This document shows, one piece after another, positions 43,381 through 53,442 of a stretch of DNA of 64,000 nucleotides. How positions within the stretch are numbered: the first letter of the stretch is position 1; each line of letters starts with the position of its first letter. Where the stretch lies: NCBI GenBank assembly GCA_027604705.1, contig JADHYV010000008.1:310001-374000 (forward strand), read 5' to 3'. The position numbers and the translations under genes were made by a program. Source of the DNA: Allomyces arbusculus. Lineage: Eukaryota > Blastocladiomycota > Blastocladiomycetes > Blastocladiales > Blastocladiaceae. Under the pieces are notes generated by a model. That model saw only the letters and a list, made by a program, of their open reading frames with translations. It did no database searches and was not told the origin of the DNA.

Positions 43381-44954
43381 TCAGTGCAGTGGCTCGAGAC
43401 GCGACACGCCGCGCGTGGTTCCCGCCGGCACGGGTACCGACACAGGCGCAGGCAGTGCGCCCTGCGCCATCTGTTCGCGGTCTGCCCGGCTCTCCAGTTG
43501 CCGTTTCCGCGGGGCCTCGAGCGTCGGGCTCGCGCGCGCCGACTCGGCCACCATGGCGCCCAGCAGCTGCTGGTTGCTATTGGTAAGAGCAAAAGAAATA
43601 AGCCGTGGGTGGAAAGATTCGGGCCAAGCCTTTGCACGGAAACAAGGTGTACCGCGTCAACGCCATTTGAGCAATCTCGACCTTGCGCCGCCATGATCGG
43701 ACCTTGGTAAGTAGCTCCTCGTGGTTGGCCTACACCATGCCAACAAGCCAACAGTCAGCGCAATGGATCCCAGCGGGACAGTATGATCAAGAAGCGCACT
43801 TTGAGCATGACGTATTCCATGACCGACGGCACGCGAAACTCGCGTCCGGCCGCCGTCAACGTCTTGTTGACACGCAGCGCCTTGTCGGTATCGCCGTGCA
43901 CCTGCTGCGCCTCGTCGTGCAGCCGCGCGAGCAACTCACGGCGGCTCTTGATTTCGAACCGCAGCCGGCCCGACTCGTCCTCGAGCCCGGCAAGCCGGCG
44001 CTTGTAGACGTTCATGACCTGCACAATCTTGCCCGCAGCCATCTTCAGCTTGAGCAGTTCAGCATTGCGCTCCTCGATTTTGGCCAGGTACTGGTGGTTC
44101 TCAATCTTGAGCTGGTCGAAATCAATCGCGTGCAAGACCTCGCCCATCTCCTCCTTTTGCTTGAGCTGCAGCATCAACTTATTCTTCTGCGTCTTGAGCG
44201 TCGAGTTCTTGAGCCGAATCTTTTCGAGAGTCGTGTCGCGCGCGCGCATCTTGTCCTCAAAATACCGAATCACCTTTTCGGCCATGACTTTGCCCGTGCG
44301 TTCCGAGAGCGCCGTCTGCACGATATCGCGCTTGAACTCGTACATGGCCTTCTTGATTTCCGAGACGCCAATCTCAATTTCCTCCATTTCGGCACGCAAA
44401 TTGTCCATGGCCTTGCCCCAGTCAAGCTTGCGCTTCTCCATGTCGTCGCGCAACTCCTCGAGCTCGCGCGTCGCAATCTCGGCCTTTTGCTCAGGCGTCA
44501 AGAGCACCACCACGTCGGTCGCCTGCTTGACCTTGTCCCCTTTCTTCTTTTTCGGGCGCAGCGTCGTCGCGAGTGCCGCCGCGGCCGCCGTCGGATCGTC
44601 GCCGGGCACACCGCCACCGCCACCGGACCGCGAATCGTCGGCATTCTCGGCCGTGCCGTTCCATGCAGGCGGGCGTGCAGGACCCGCCGAGACAGCGGCT
44701 GGGCCGGACCCCGTCGACGTAGACCGTTGGTAAAATTGCTCAAAGAGCCGGTTTTCGAGCGCGAGGATATCGTTCTTGCGCTCGAGTTCGTCGGCGAGTG
44801 CGAGCAGCTGCTCGCTCGTGTAGGCGTCAAAGTCGACGCGATCGAGTCCGGCGGATCCAGGTGCAGCGGTCGGGCCGCCGCTGCCGCCGGTGTCGGAGGC
44901 ACGCGACCATGTGCTGCTGGTTGCGGGTGGTGGTGGGGCGGTGGTGTCGTCCAT
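43381..44954 (-). CDS. CFAP263: Cilia- and flagella-associated protein 263 (CCDC113)
   Basis: Three exons (44954-43800, 43729-43653, 43576-43381; introns 70 and 76 bp) give 475 aa. Residues about 140-400 form one long coiled coil with the CCDC113/CCDC96 signature: LHAIDFDQLKIENHQYLAKI, ELLKLKMAAGKIVQVMNVYK, and GREFRVPSVMEYVMLK joined by splicing to ANHEELLTKVRSWRRKVEIA. In other species CCDC113 works with CCDC96 near the radial spokes and nexin-dynein complex of motile axonemes. It is therefore good evidence that this organism makes a motile flagellum. The N-terminal 130 residues are low complexity with a basic KKKKGDK patch. The last 65 residues after the coiled coil are Ala/Pro-rich and look species-specific. 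Confidence 0.87.
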
Positions 44955-45188
44955 TGTCAAGGAATTGAAGTTCTACTCGACCTTGATCGCCGCAACGCGG
45001 ATATTTGCGCCGAGACCGGTCCCACGTGCTTCCAAATCACTGGTCCTCGCGCTGGCGAAAACCAGCATCTCGAGCATAAGACGACGATGGCAAGAATATT
45101 TAACGCGTATGCGACTCTAATACGGCCCCCAAAAAGCGACGAAAACGAGCGGTGTCGCACCGCTCTCGGCTCTCCACTCGACAGTTCC
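44955..45188. other. Short intergenic region, CFAP263 5' flank
   Basis: No feature recognised; it holds the start side of CFAP263 and the end side of the DUF98-like gene, both on the minus strand. Confidence 0.35.
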
Positions 45189-46073
45189 TCACAGCGGCGT
45201 CGGTGGCCGCGGTTTCTTGGCAAGCATGGCGGGCCGGTCTGTGTCGACGACCCATGTCGGGAACGTTTCACCAATCGTGCATACGACGCCAGGGCACGAC
45301 AGCTCGTAGAGACGGTAGAGCTCGCAGTCGGTTTTGCGCACCTCGGTGAGCACGAACGCCGGCTGGACGAATTGCAGCCTACAATTCATGGAAATGGTGA
45401 GTTGAGGGATGGGATGCAAAGGGAGGAGACGGAATGAGCGGCCGCACGGACTTGAAAAACTGGCCGAGCCCAACCGACTTCGTGATGAGCAGGTCAAAGT
45501 ATTCGCGCTTCGTGATGACGAGTTGGGAGACGGCGACGCCTAGCCTCTACAAGAGCGTTACGTTGTCAGTCATGCGAGCAACTTAACCCAAGATTGCCTC
45601 GTCAGTGTCGTACCTCGCCCTGGCACATCAAATGGATCTCACGGTCGACGACCCACGTATCCTTGGTGCCCTCCTTCTGCTTGGCCAAGTTCTTTACCAC
45701 CACCACGTCGATGGGGGCATTGTAAAAGGCGCTAGCGAGCGAATCGTGCCATCATGATCAGTCCGCCCGTTCCAACATTCTCGAGACCGCGTCAAGGAAA
45801 TGACCGTCTCGAATCTCACCTGAGAATCCTTTGCAGCGTTCCGTTGCTCGACAAGATTACGCGCTCAGCCGGCGAGAGGTTGGCAAGCGCTGGGTCGTCG
45901 AACGTGACTGCAACTCGCTGCGCCGTGATTCGCTCGGAATAGCCGTCCATGCTTGGTGGAAAAGCGAGAGATGAAGTTGCTGCAAGTGCTCCTTGCTCGT
46001 TATCGCAGCTGATGCGTTCTTTCCGTTGCCACGAGCTGGTGTTGCCAAACAATGCCGTTGTTGACCCGATCAA
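45189..46073 (-). CDS. DUF98/chorismate-lyase-like protein
   Basis: Four exons (46073-45820, 45731-45614, 45546-45452, 45378-45189) join in phase with introns of 67-88 bp, giving 218 aa. The order of motifs resembles the DUF98 (chorismate pyruvate-lyase-like) fold: LSPAERVILSSNGTLQRILS near residue 70, then APIDVVVVKNLAKQ, a mid-part VDREIHLMCQGE, then LVITKREYFDLLITKSVGLGQF, and a final EVRKTDCELYRLYELS with VVCTIGETFP. Bacterial chorismate lyase (UbiC) makes 4-hydroxybenzoate for ubiquinone, and DUF98 members in eukaryotes have no settled function. No targeting signal is evident. The start is the first ATG of the frame; a later ATG just before DGYSERIT is possible. The family assignment rests on pattern memory and needs a profile search. 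Confidence 0.55.
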
Positions 46074-46454
46074 GAAACTTGATGCTGTGTGATCGTTGAG
46101 AGAGGTTTGATGGCTGAGGGTGACGTGGCTGCAGGAAGCGTTTGACGTGGATCTTCAGAACATCTGAATCAAACTGTCAGTCCATTGCCAACATGCAGTG
46201 TCTATCACCAAAGCCTGCTGCAGCTGCACGACACGTCCTGTTCTCGACTTCCTGAGCACGATCTGTCCAAGTGTCCGCATTCGCGTCGAGTGACCCGGAT
46301 CCGACTGTCATCACCGCTGCCGGCGCAGCTGTTGGCATTTCCGCCCGAACTTCGATTTCTCGACTGGCACAGACGCGTCGACTGCCGTCGCGACCCGCGA
46401 TACTGCCATTTCCCAAGCTACCTCTCCCGTCCCGCCTCCACGCCGTCACCGACA
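46074..46454. promoter_or_regulatory. Divergent intergenic region, DUF98-like gene / BET1
   Basis: No gene seen in these 381 bases; 5' flanks of both neighbours. Confidence 0.4.
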
Positions 46455-46913
46455 ATGGCCTTCCCGTACCGCCCCGTCCCGACGACCACCGGCATCCCGT
46501 CACCCTCTGCGCCCGGCGCCTTTTCCAACGGCATCACCTCCCGTCCCGGCGCGCGCTCGAGCCCGTCCACCTCGTCCTCCTCGGGTCCCGGCGGCGCCTC
46601 GAGCATGTCAGCGTTCACGATGGAGCGGCAAAACGACGAGCACGTGGACCGGCTGCACGAGAAGGCGGCGATGCTCAAGCACTTGACGCTGAATCTCGGC
46701 GACGAGATCCAAGAGTCGAACCGGTTCCTCGACCAAATGAACGCGACGTTCACCACGACCGACGGCCTCTTGGCGTCGGCGAGCCGCCGCCTACGTGGGC
46801 TGCGACGCGCGGGTGGGGCCAACTTGTGGTGTTACCTGACGCTGTTCATCTTGGCCGTCTTCTTTGTGCTGTATTTCTTTGTCGTCGGCGGAAAGCGCAA
46901 GGGGTCGGCATGA
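46455..46913 (+). CDS. BET1: Qc-SNARE Bet1
   Basis: Single exon, 152 aa. Residues 1-52 are Ser/Pro-rich disorder. Residues about 54-115 form a Qc SNARE helix (RQNDEHVDRLHEKAAMLKHL, LNLGDEIQESNRFLDQMNAT) followed by a basic spacer. The C-terminal anchor (YLTLFILAVFFVLYFFVV) ends in GGKRKGSA. This architecture and the small size fit Bet1, the SNARE of ER-to-Golgi vesicle fusion with Sed5, Bos1 and Sec22/Ykt6. Sft1 is the closest alternative. The N-terminal extension is longer than in yeast or animals. The start ATG is preceded by CGACA and is the first ATG before the SNARE helix in this frame. Confidence 0.85.
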   Translation: MAFPYRPVPTTTGIPSPSAPGAFSNGITSRPGARSSPSTSSSSGPGGASSMSAFTMERQNDEHVDRLHEKAAMLKHLTLNLGDEIQESNRFLDQMNATFTTTDGLLASASRRLRGLRRAGGANLWCYLTLFILAVFFVLYFFVVGGKRKGSA

Positions 46914-47249
46914 TGGCGCGCGGACGAGCGCGGGGCGCGCCGTGGGCCGTTGGCAGCGTCGGACGCTCGCTCGCGTGCTCGTGGGAGTTCGTGTGCCGCC
47001 GTGGTCCGTGTTTTCGGACGGGAACGAAGGGTCGCTGCTGGATTGTGTCGCAGCGATGTGTAATATAGGAACAAACGTTTGCCGACATCGGGCCATGGAA
47101 ACTTGCTGCCGGCCCAGTTGGTGCCGTCGGGTCGTTATCAGTCTCCAGCGTGTCTCCGGTCGAGAATGACATGACAGAGAGCGCGCCAAGGGTCAAAAAC
47201 TATCTCAAAATTGTATTCATCACCGAATACCCGCCCAGCTCGCTGCCGT
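46914..47249. other. Convergent 3' flanks, BET1 / HADH
   Basis: No gene seen. Confidence 0.4.
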
Positions 47250-48512
47250 CTACTTCTGAGCATAGTTGTAGAAGCCCTCGCCCGACTTGCGGCCCAGCTT
47301 GCCCGCGGCCACGAGGTCGTTGAGGAGCTTCGACGGAGCGACGAGCTCCTTGCCCTTGAGGCCGTCGCCGTTCGTGTACCAGCCGTCAATGATGAACTTG
47401 ACCGTGTCGAGGCCAACAAACTAGAATCGGAACAGTCAGTCAGTAAATCACCGCCATGCGCACTTGTGATCCCTCGTCCGCGCCAGATGATCAAAAGGAA
47501 ACGTACGTCAGCCAGCTCAAAAGGACCCATCGGGTACCCAGCACCGAGCTTCATGGCCGTGTCGACATCGGCAATCGACGCCTCGCCGCGCTCGACAATG
47601 CGCACGGCCTCCATGAGGTAGGGCACGAGCAGGCGGTTCACAATGAACCCGGGCGTGTCCTTGCACGAGACGGGCGCCTTCTTCAAGTCGCGGCAGAACT
47701 GGAGCAGCGAATTGAAGACGACATCCGACGTGTCGCGCGTGCGAATCACCTCGACCAGCTTCATTTGCGGGACCGGGTTGAAGAAATGCAACCCCGCAAA
47801 CCGGTCGCGGCGCTGCGTGGCCTCGGCGATATCGGCAATCTTGAGCGACGACGTGTTGCTCGCGAAAATCGTGTGCTTAGGCGCGGCCTCGTCGAGCGCC
47901 GCAAATAGCTTTTGCTTGACGGTCAGGTTCTCGACAATGGCCTCAACGACGAGATCGGCCTTGGTAGCGGCCTGCGCGCCCTCAGTCGACTGGTGGATGT
48001 TGGCCATAATCTGGTCGATAAACGACTGCGCGCCCGCCGCGTCCTCCGCGTACTTCTTCTTGGCCGTGCGCTTGAGCGACGAGAGAATGATCTTCTCGCC
48101 CTTGGCCAACGCTTCAGGGGTCACGTCGACCATGGTCACTTGGCACCCGGCCTGCGCCGAGACCTGGACTGTTTAGCGCAGGAGACGGAGTCAGGCTCGA
48201 TCTGATTGTTGAGAGCATCGCAACGACGCGCGCGTACCAATACCAGCACCCATGAGCCCTGGACACGGCAATCCGAGTTGCCGCGATCGCATTGATGTTG
48301 GAGTGACCGCATCGGAAACAGTTCGTTGATCGTCAGCCCAACACGTTCTTGCGGATCCACGACGTGCAGAGCACCGTACCGGAACCAAACACCGTCACAT
48401 TCTTAATGGGCTGCACATCACCGGCGGCGGTCGCGAGCGTCGCGGCCGAGTACGCGAGCAGCGGGCGGCGCACGGCCTGGGCAAGGGCGGCAGTAGATGC
48501 GCGGGCGAGCAT
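47250..48512 (-). CDS. HADH: Mitochondrial 3-hydroxyacyl-CoA dehydrogenase
   Basis: Four exons (48512-48380, 48258-48238, 48168-47507, 47420-47250) give 328 aa. The first 30 residues ([20 protein letters not shown] and following) are a typical mitochondrial presequence. The Rossmann dinucleotide motif is VFGSGLMGAGI. A middle exon of only 21 nt codes for GLMGAGI inside that loop, and the third exon continues [14 protein letters not shown]. Catalytic-domain blocks are [35 protein letters not shown] (His and Glu of the active site), [31 protein letters not shown] and SGEGFYNY at the end. The enzyme oxidises L-3-hydroxyacyl-CoA with NAD+ in mitochondrial beta-oxidation of short and medium chains. 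Length and motifs are complete. Confidence 0.93.
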
Positions 48513-48801
48513 GGTGCTGGAGCTGGAGCTGGTGTTAGTCCAAAGCGTGGTGACAAGCAGGATCGACGCAAGCGCGAGAGAATCGTTCCAAGGTCGGCCA
48601 GTGCCGGAGTCGAAGAACGCGCCACAACGCGAGTTGGTCGATCGTTCCTGCCAGAGCCAACACAACGTGACTTGACATCACACAACAACGACGCGGTCAC
48701 GTTCACTGACCAAGAGCCCACGAACAGTCTTCACCTGCGATCAAAAACCGAATCTCCTCGTCGATATTTACAAACGACCACGTCGCGACCAGCACGACGA
48801 C

Positions 48802-49831
48802 CTACGCGGGCGGTGGCCACGTCGCTGCGACCCCATCGCCAGGCGACAGAGCGACGCGCGGCCCACCCGCGGCGTGCGAACCGGTCGCACACACTGCAAC
48901 CATCGCTTCCTTTCCCGCCACCGCGGACGTGCCTGGGTCCGCAGTAGCACTGCCCACCCCCGCTCGCATCCGCCATCCTTCGACCAAGGGCGACACGGGC
49001 GCCGACGTGACCCCAGCAGGCACCCAGACGTCCGACACCGGCATGGCAACACCCACCGGCATCCCATCGGCTGTTGCCGTGCGCGTGCGCCGTCGCGATC
49101 GCGTTCCCGACGCCGGCAAGTGGTGAACCGGAATCGCCGTGGACTCGGTGGACGGCGGTCCGAGCATCGTCTCGAGTACGATGCGCTCCTGCAAGCGCCG
49201 TGCGGCCTCGCGCTCGTCGATTGCGGGACCGTAACCACGGTACAAGTCTTCCAACAAGTGGGTTGGTCGAGCATGGTGGTGTCGCGCATGCCGGCGCACC
49301 GCGTGACCTTGGCCGTTGGTCAACGGCTTGGATCCATGAGCATGCCCGCGACCGGGACTACCGGGCACGGACGCTGGTGGGGACGGCGGCACACTCCGCA
49401 AGACGGGACCGACTTGGTACGCTGTTGCGATTGATTGCGCCCGTCAATTGAGAAAACGATCGGCCTCAGGCCACGAGTGGAATGGTTGAAAACATACTCC
49501 CAGTCCGCCAATCAAACGCGACGCGCAGAGACGTTTTTGCCCGAGCGCGCGGGTACCCATGCTTCCAGTCGAAATACGGGTCCTCCTCGTCGTCGAGCCC
49601 CCATCGCATGGCCTTGATCCGATCCAAAAGATGGTGGAACACGGCCTCAACGAGCTGCCGCCCATTTTGCGCGCCAGCGAGCAAGTAAAACGGCGCACTG
49701 CCAACTATCGCGGCGAGCACGGCCGTGGGCGCGGCAACGAAAAAGCCAATACTGAGCGCCAGCGCGATCGCCGAGGCCCATATCGGGAACGTGACAGCGG
49801 CGAGCACGAGCGTCTTGGTTGCAATTGCCAT
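48802..49831 (-). CDS. Orphan protein with two membrane helices and a disordered tail
   Basis: Two exons (49831-49498 and 49421-48802, intron 76 bp) give 317 aa. Residues 1-50 hold two hydrophobic helices (VLAAVTFPIWASAIALALSI and TAVLAAIVGSAPFYLLAGA). A charged region follows with a conserved-looking DEEDPYFDWKHGYPRARAKT. The splice joins FDWRTG to YQVGPVLRS. The second half is Pro/Gly/Ser/His-rich, with a short helical element (LLEDLYRGYGPAIDEREAAR). I do not recognise it. The tail composition suggests a cytoplasmic disordered domain on a small membrane anchor. It shares a short divergent promoter (316 bp) with RIB7. Confidence 0.6.
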
Positions 49832-50147
49832 GGTTGATGGAGCGTTGGATCAGATGCAGCGCGGGCAGGCACAGACTCCCCCGCTTGTGGTTGGTTGTCG
49901 ATCGGCGTCACCGTGATGGAGCGGCGTGGCCGGCGAGGTGTTGGAATCGCCGCCCAGAACGTTGACGGTGCAGGCGAGATGCTGGTGCGCTGCTGGCAAG
50001 AGATGTCGGCGCGGTGCTCAAGCCGACCAGTATGCCGACTGCCGAGCAGCGCGTTGAGGCTCAGCTGCAGTGACCGACAAGTGTGACACAAACCCACATG
50101 ACCGCGTCGCTCCCTCGTGTTGCCACGCCGTTGTGATCAACCTGATC
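49832..50147. promoter_or_regulatory. Divergent intergenic region, orphan membrane protein / RIB7
   Basis: 316 bases without a gene; 5' flanks of both neighbours. Confidence 0.4.
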
Positions 50148-51231
50148 ATGTCCTCGGCCTCGACCTCCGCGACCATGACAGAGCCGTCGCCACTTCAAGC
50201 AACAATCCGCAAAACGATCCTCGAACCATGCGGAATCCCCTTCGAGCGCAGCAGTGGCGCCGGAACCCGAAGACATGAGCAAGAAAGCAACATTCAATTT
50301 CCCTTTGTCACAGTCACCTGGGCACAGACGCTCGACGGCCGCGTGTCCGGGCCAAACGGAAACATGATGGCCATCAGTGGTCCTGAGGCTTTCGTCATGA
50401 CCCACATGTGCGCCGCTTCGTTCAACCTTGGCCGTGGCCGTGGTCATGCGGCAAGGCTCACACTGCAGACATGACCAGGCTGCGGGCAACGCACGATGGG
50501 ATCCTGGTCGGCGTCGGTACTGTCAAGAACGACAACCCGCGCTTGACCGGTGCGCACCATCATCTGTGCTCTCATGAATGCAGGATCGTTGGATTTCCGT
50601 CGCTCACACTATCGTGTGCTTGTGCTTTCAGTGCGGCTTGCCGAACTGGTCGCTGGTTGCAGTGAGCCGGTCCTCTCCGATTTAGTGGCAGCGAACCACC
50701 CGCAGCCCATCGTCCTGGATCCGCGACTGTCGCTGCCCGAGACCTGCCACCTCGTGACGAACCCAACTTGCCGTCGCCCATGGATTGTCTTTGATCCCAA
50801 GGCCGCCAACGTTTGGGGCGAAGCAGTGGCCGAAAAGGCTAAGGTACGTTTTGATTTGCCTGACGGTGGTAACGCTCCCATATTGCCGAAACTGATCGCG
50901 TCGCTTGCAGCGCCTCGTGACCGCTGGTTGCAAGCTGATTCCCGTTCCCAATGCGCGGCACGACCTGCACGGTGTTCTGCGCGCCTTGCGCGCGCAAGGT
51001 GGCATGCGCTCGATTATGGTCGAGGGTGGGCGTGCCGTGCTCGAATCGTTTCTGACGTCGCAGCCGCCTGTGGCCAATGCGGTGATCATCACGATCGCGC
51101 CGCGGTTTGTTGGCAGCGGGGTACACCTGAGCCCGAGCATCGATTGGACCAGCACCAGGCAATCAGGTGGTAGTGTCGCGTGGCACAGTTTGGGCGACGA
51201 TGCGATTATGGTCTGGCATCGCGGTCATTAA
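50148..51231 (+). CDS. RIB7: Riboflavin biosynthesis reductase Rib7
   Basis: Four exons (50148-50407, 50479-50549, 50632-50843, 50911-51231; introns 71, 82 and 67 bp) give 287 aa. Blocks in order are FVTVTWAQTLDGRVSGPNG, AFVMTHMLRATHDGILVGVG (formed by the first splice), TVKNDNPRLT joined to VRLAELV, PQPIVLDPRLSLP and GGMRSIMVEGGRAVLESFL. These are the RibD_C/RIB7 fold. The enzyme reduces 2,5-diamino-6-ribosylamino-4(3H)-pyrimidinone 5'-phosphate with NADPH before deamination, the order used by fungi and archaea but not by bacteria. The acceptor at 50478 was chosen over an earlier AG because it restores the conserved MTH-LRATHDG. Start codon: ATG at 50148, or 50175 (MTEPS). Confidence 0.92.
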
Positions 51232-53442
51232 ATTGGATTTGAAGTCTGATCCCAACAAGGGAGACAGGGGCCCTCTTTTTTCTGGATAGTCTTCAGGCGA
51301 CCACGACGACGCACGCGCTAGGAAGTACAAGATTGGAACTTTTCCACCGTTTCCACTCAACAGGCGCTGTTGTGCTCGAATCCAGCAAGACACCAACTGG
51401 CGCAACCTAAAGATACCAGGAGTGAAACGCGAGCGTCGCGCCCATCACCGACGCCATCAATGCGCAATCATTCTTTTCAAGAATTACGAGTATCACCCAT
51501 ATTTTGGGTCTACAGGTTGATGAGCGAAGTTTCAATCATTCAGCTCTTGAGACGTTCAAAAACTATTGATTGTTCACGTTCCCTTCACGATCAAGAAGGC
51601 AACGCGCTCGCTCTTAAGCGGGGCCAAGGACAGTGATGATGTCCTTCTTTGAAACGCGTCGTTTATTTCCTTTCAAGAACCAAGGACTGAAACGAAGCAT
51701 GGCCAGGCGCGCAAATGGCCTATTGCAGCTGCATCTGTGGGAAATGACGGCGTTCATGACAAGGGGGCCGTCGCTCGGGCCACAACCCCATTCAAGCGAT
51801 CTACGAGTTGATTAAATGACGCCGTCGCGCTCGACACGGGCAGCGCGCCCACACATCGTCGTCGAGCGAAGGTCGGGGAGGGAGGAGGTGATCACTGAGT
51901 CACTGCGAGACAAGTGTCAAAATCGTGTCTGGTAACCTGTCTCGCGCCCGGCTGTTCTTGCCCCTGACTGCTGCCAACCCCCTCGAAGGATTCATAGACG
52001 AGCCCATGGACGCGTCAGACTGTGATGAGCTTGTAGAGAATAATAAAGGGCATCGTGCGAAGCAGTAAGACAGCGGCGGCACGTCCACAAAACGCGACAT
52101 TGAGCGAAAAAGTAATCAACCGTCAGCAGCAGAAGCATCAAGACCACCCCTGTCCAGCCAGTTCGCGGCTTATACCACGAGCGCGGGCCAGGAAAGGCTG
52201 AAATTATCAAGGGGCCCCCTTTTTCCTCCTTGCGGACGGGCAATGATGGTCGCTGATGTGCATCCACGGGGCTGGGCTTCAAACTGACCGTGGGTTCATT
52301 GCCCACTCATTCTGTGGCCGGATCACGCTGCTCCGAACTCGACGCCGTTGACGACCAACTGGTTGCCTTGGACCAGATAATTTGATATGAGACATGACAG
52401 TACATTGTACCAAACGTCTTTTATGTGTGGGAGCTGGAAGTGAAGCAAGGGTGCAAGCAGAATCATTGGGGCAAGGCCGCGGCGGATCGCTCAAACCCAG
52501 CCCACCTTGTCCATGCTACTGCCGCTAAACAACCGGCCGACCACCCTGCACCAACACACGAGTCATCAAGAGTACAACGGCGCAAGTGAAATGCGTTAGG
52601 TGTGACAGGATTCGGTGCGCGTGAAGTGCTCGAAAGCGCAGGTCAAAGTGCCGGCGTACTTTTTGGCGCGGGCGGTGGGGGTGTGGCCGGTGGCGGCGAG
52701 GGCGACAGGGTCGTCATGCGCACTCACCGTTCGACCAACACAGCACAACTGACCACGCCCTGCTGTCGCTCGCCCCCCGCCCGCCTGCCCGCTCCTATAT
52801 CTTGCGCTCGCCCGCCCGCCCGCATCCCCTCTCCCGCGCACCCACGCTCCTCGTCTTCCCGCCCGTGTCCCCTCGCTCCTCGACCTCGAGCCAGCGCGCG
52901 AGCCCCGACGCAAGCGACGATCCGTCTCCCAACGCTCTCCACACCGCCCCGCCTCGGCACCTAACCTTGCTGAACGACTCGTTCCGGTACGTTTTCACCC
53001 CCTCCTCGACCTCGCCCCCACCTTCTACCCGGCGGCGCATGCAGGGGACATGGTCCCCTCGGCGGGAATCCCACCAACGGGTCGGATCGAGTCGATGTGC
53101 CGATGCTCGGCGGTGGGACGGCTCAGGCGCAACGCGGACTTGCGCAAGCGCCGTGGGGATGCACGCGGGTCCCCAGCGTCGCCAGGTCACCACCGCCCTC
53201 GACCGCGTGCATCCACCGCCATGGGCCCAACACACGAGGGCACGAACCGCGCGCACGTCCCCTGCATGTCACACCGGCTGTCGGCGGCGTCCGACTCAGC
53301 GGTGGGTCCGGGACCGCGAGTACATGATGAACTGGCAACTGACCGCAGCCATCCACCAACCAAAACGCACTCACTTTTATTTTTTGTCTCCCCTCTTGCT
53401 CTCTCCTCCAGCACCCCAACTATTTCTGTTCAACCATCAGCC
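51232..53442. other. Gene-poor 2.2-kb stretch upstream of the peroxiredoxin
   Basis: No supported gene. Frames of up to about 190 aa near 52.8-53.4 kb lie upstream of, or antisense to, the peroxiredoxin leader. The leader may be spliced, as a good acceptor (CTCTCCTCCAG) precedes the coding start by about 30 bp. Confidence 0.4.

Noticed and set aside
43230-43720. Possible small plus-strand gene starting MAPSSCWLLL at 43553
   Set aside because: The region is explained by the last two exons of CFAP263 on the other strand.
53050-53442. In-frame extension of the peroxiredoxin to an ATG at 53050
   Set aside because: The residues upstream of 53443 lack the Lys/Ala composition and a likely leader acceptor lies just before 53443, so this is probably leader DNA.
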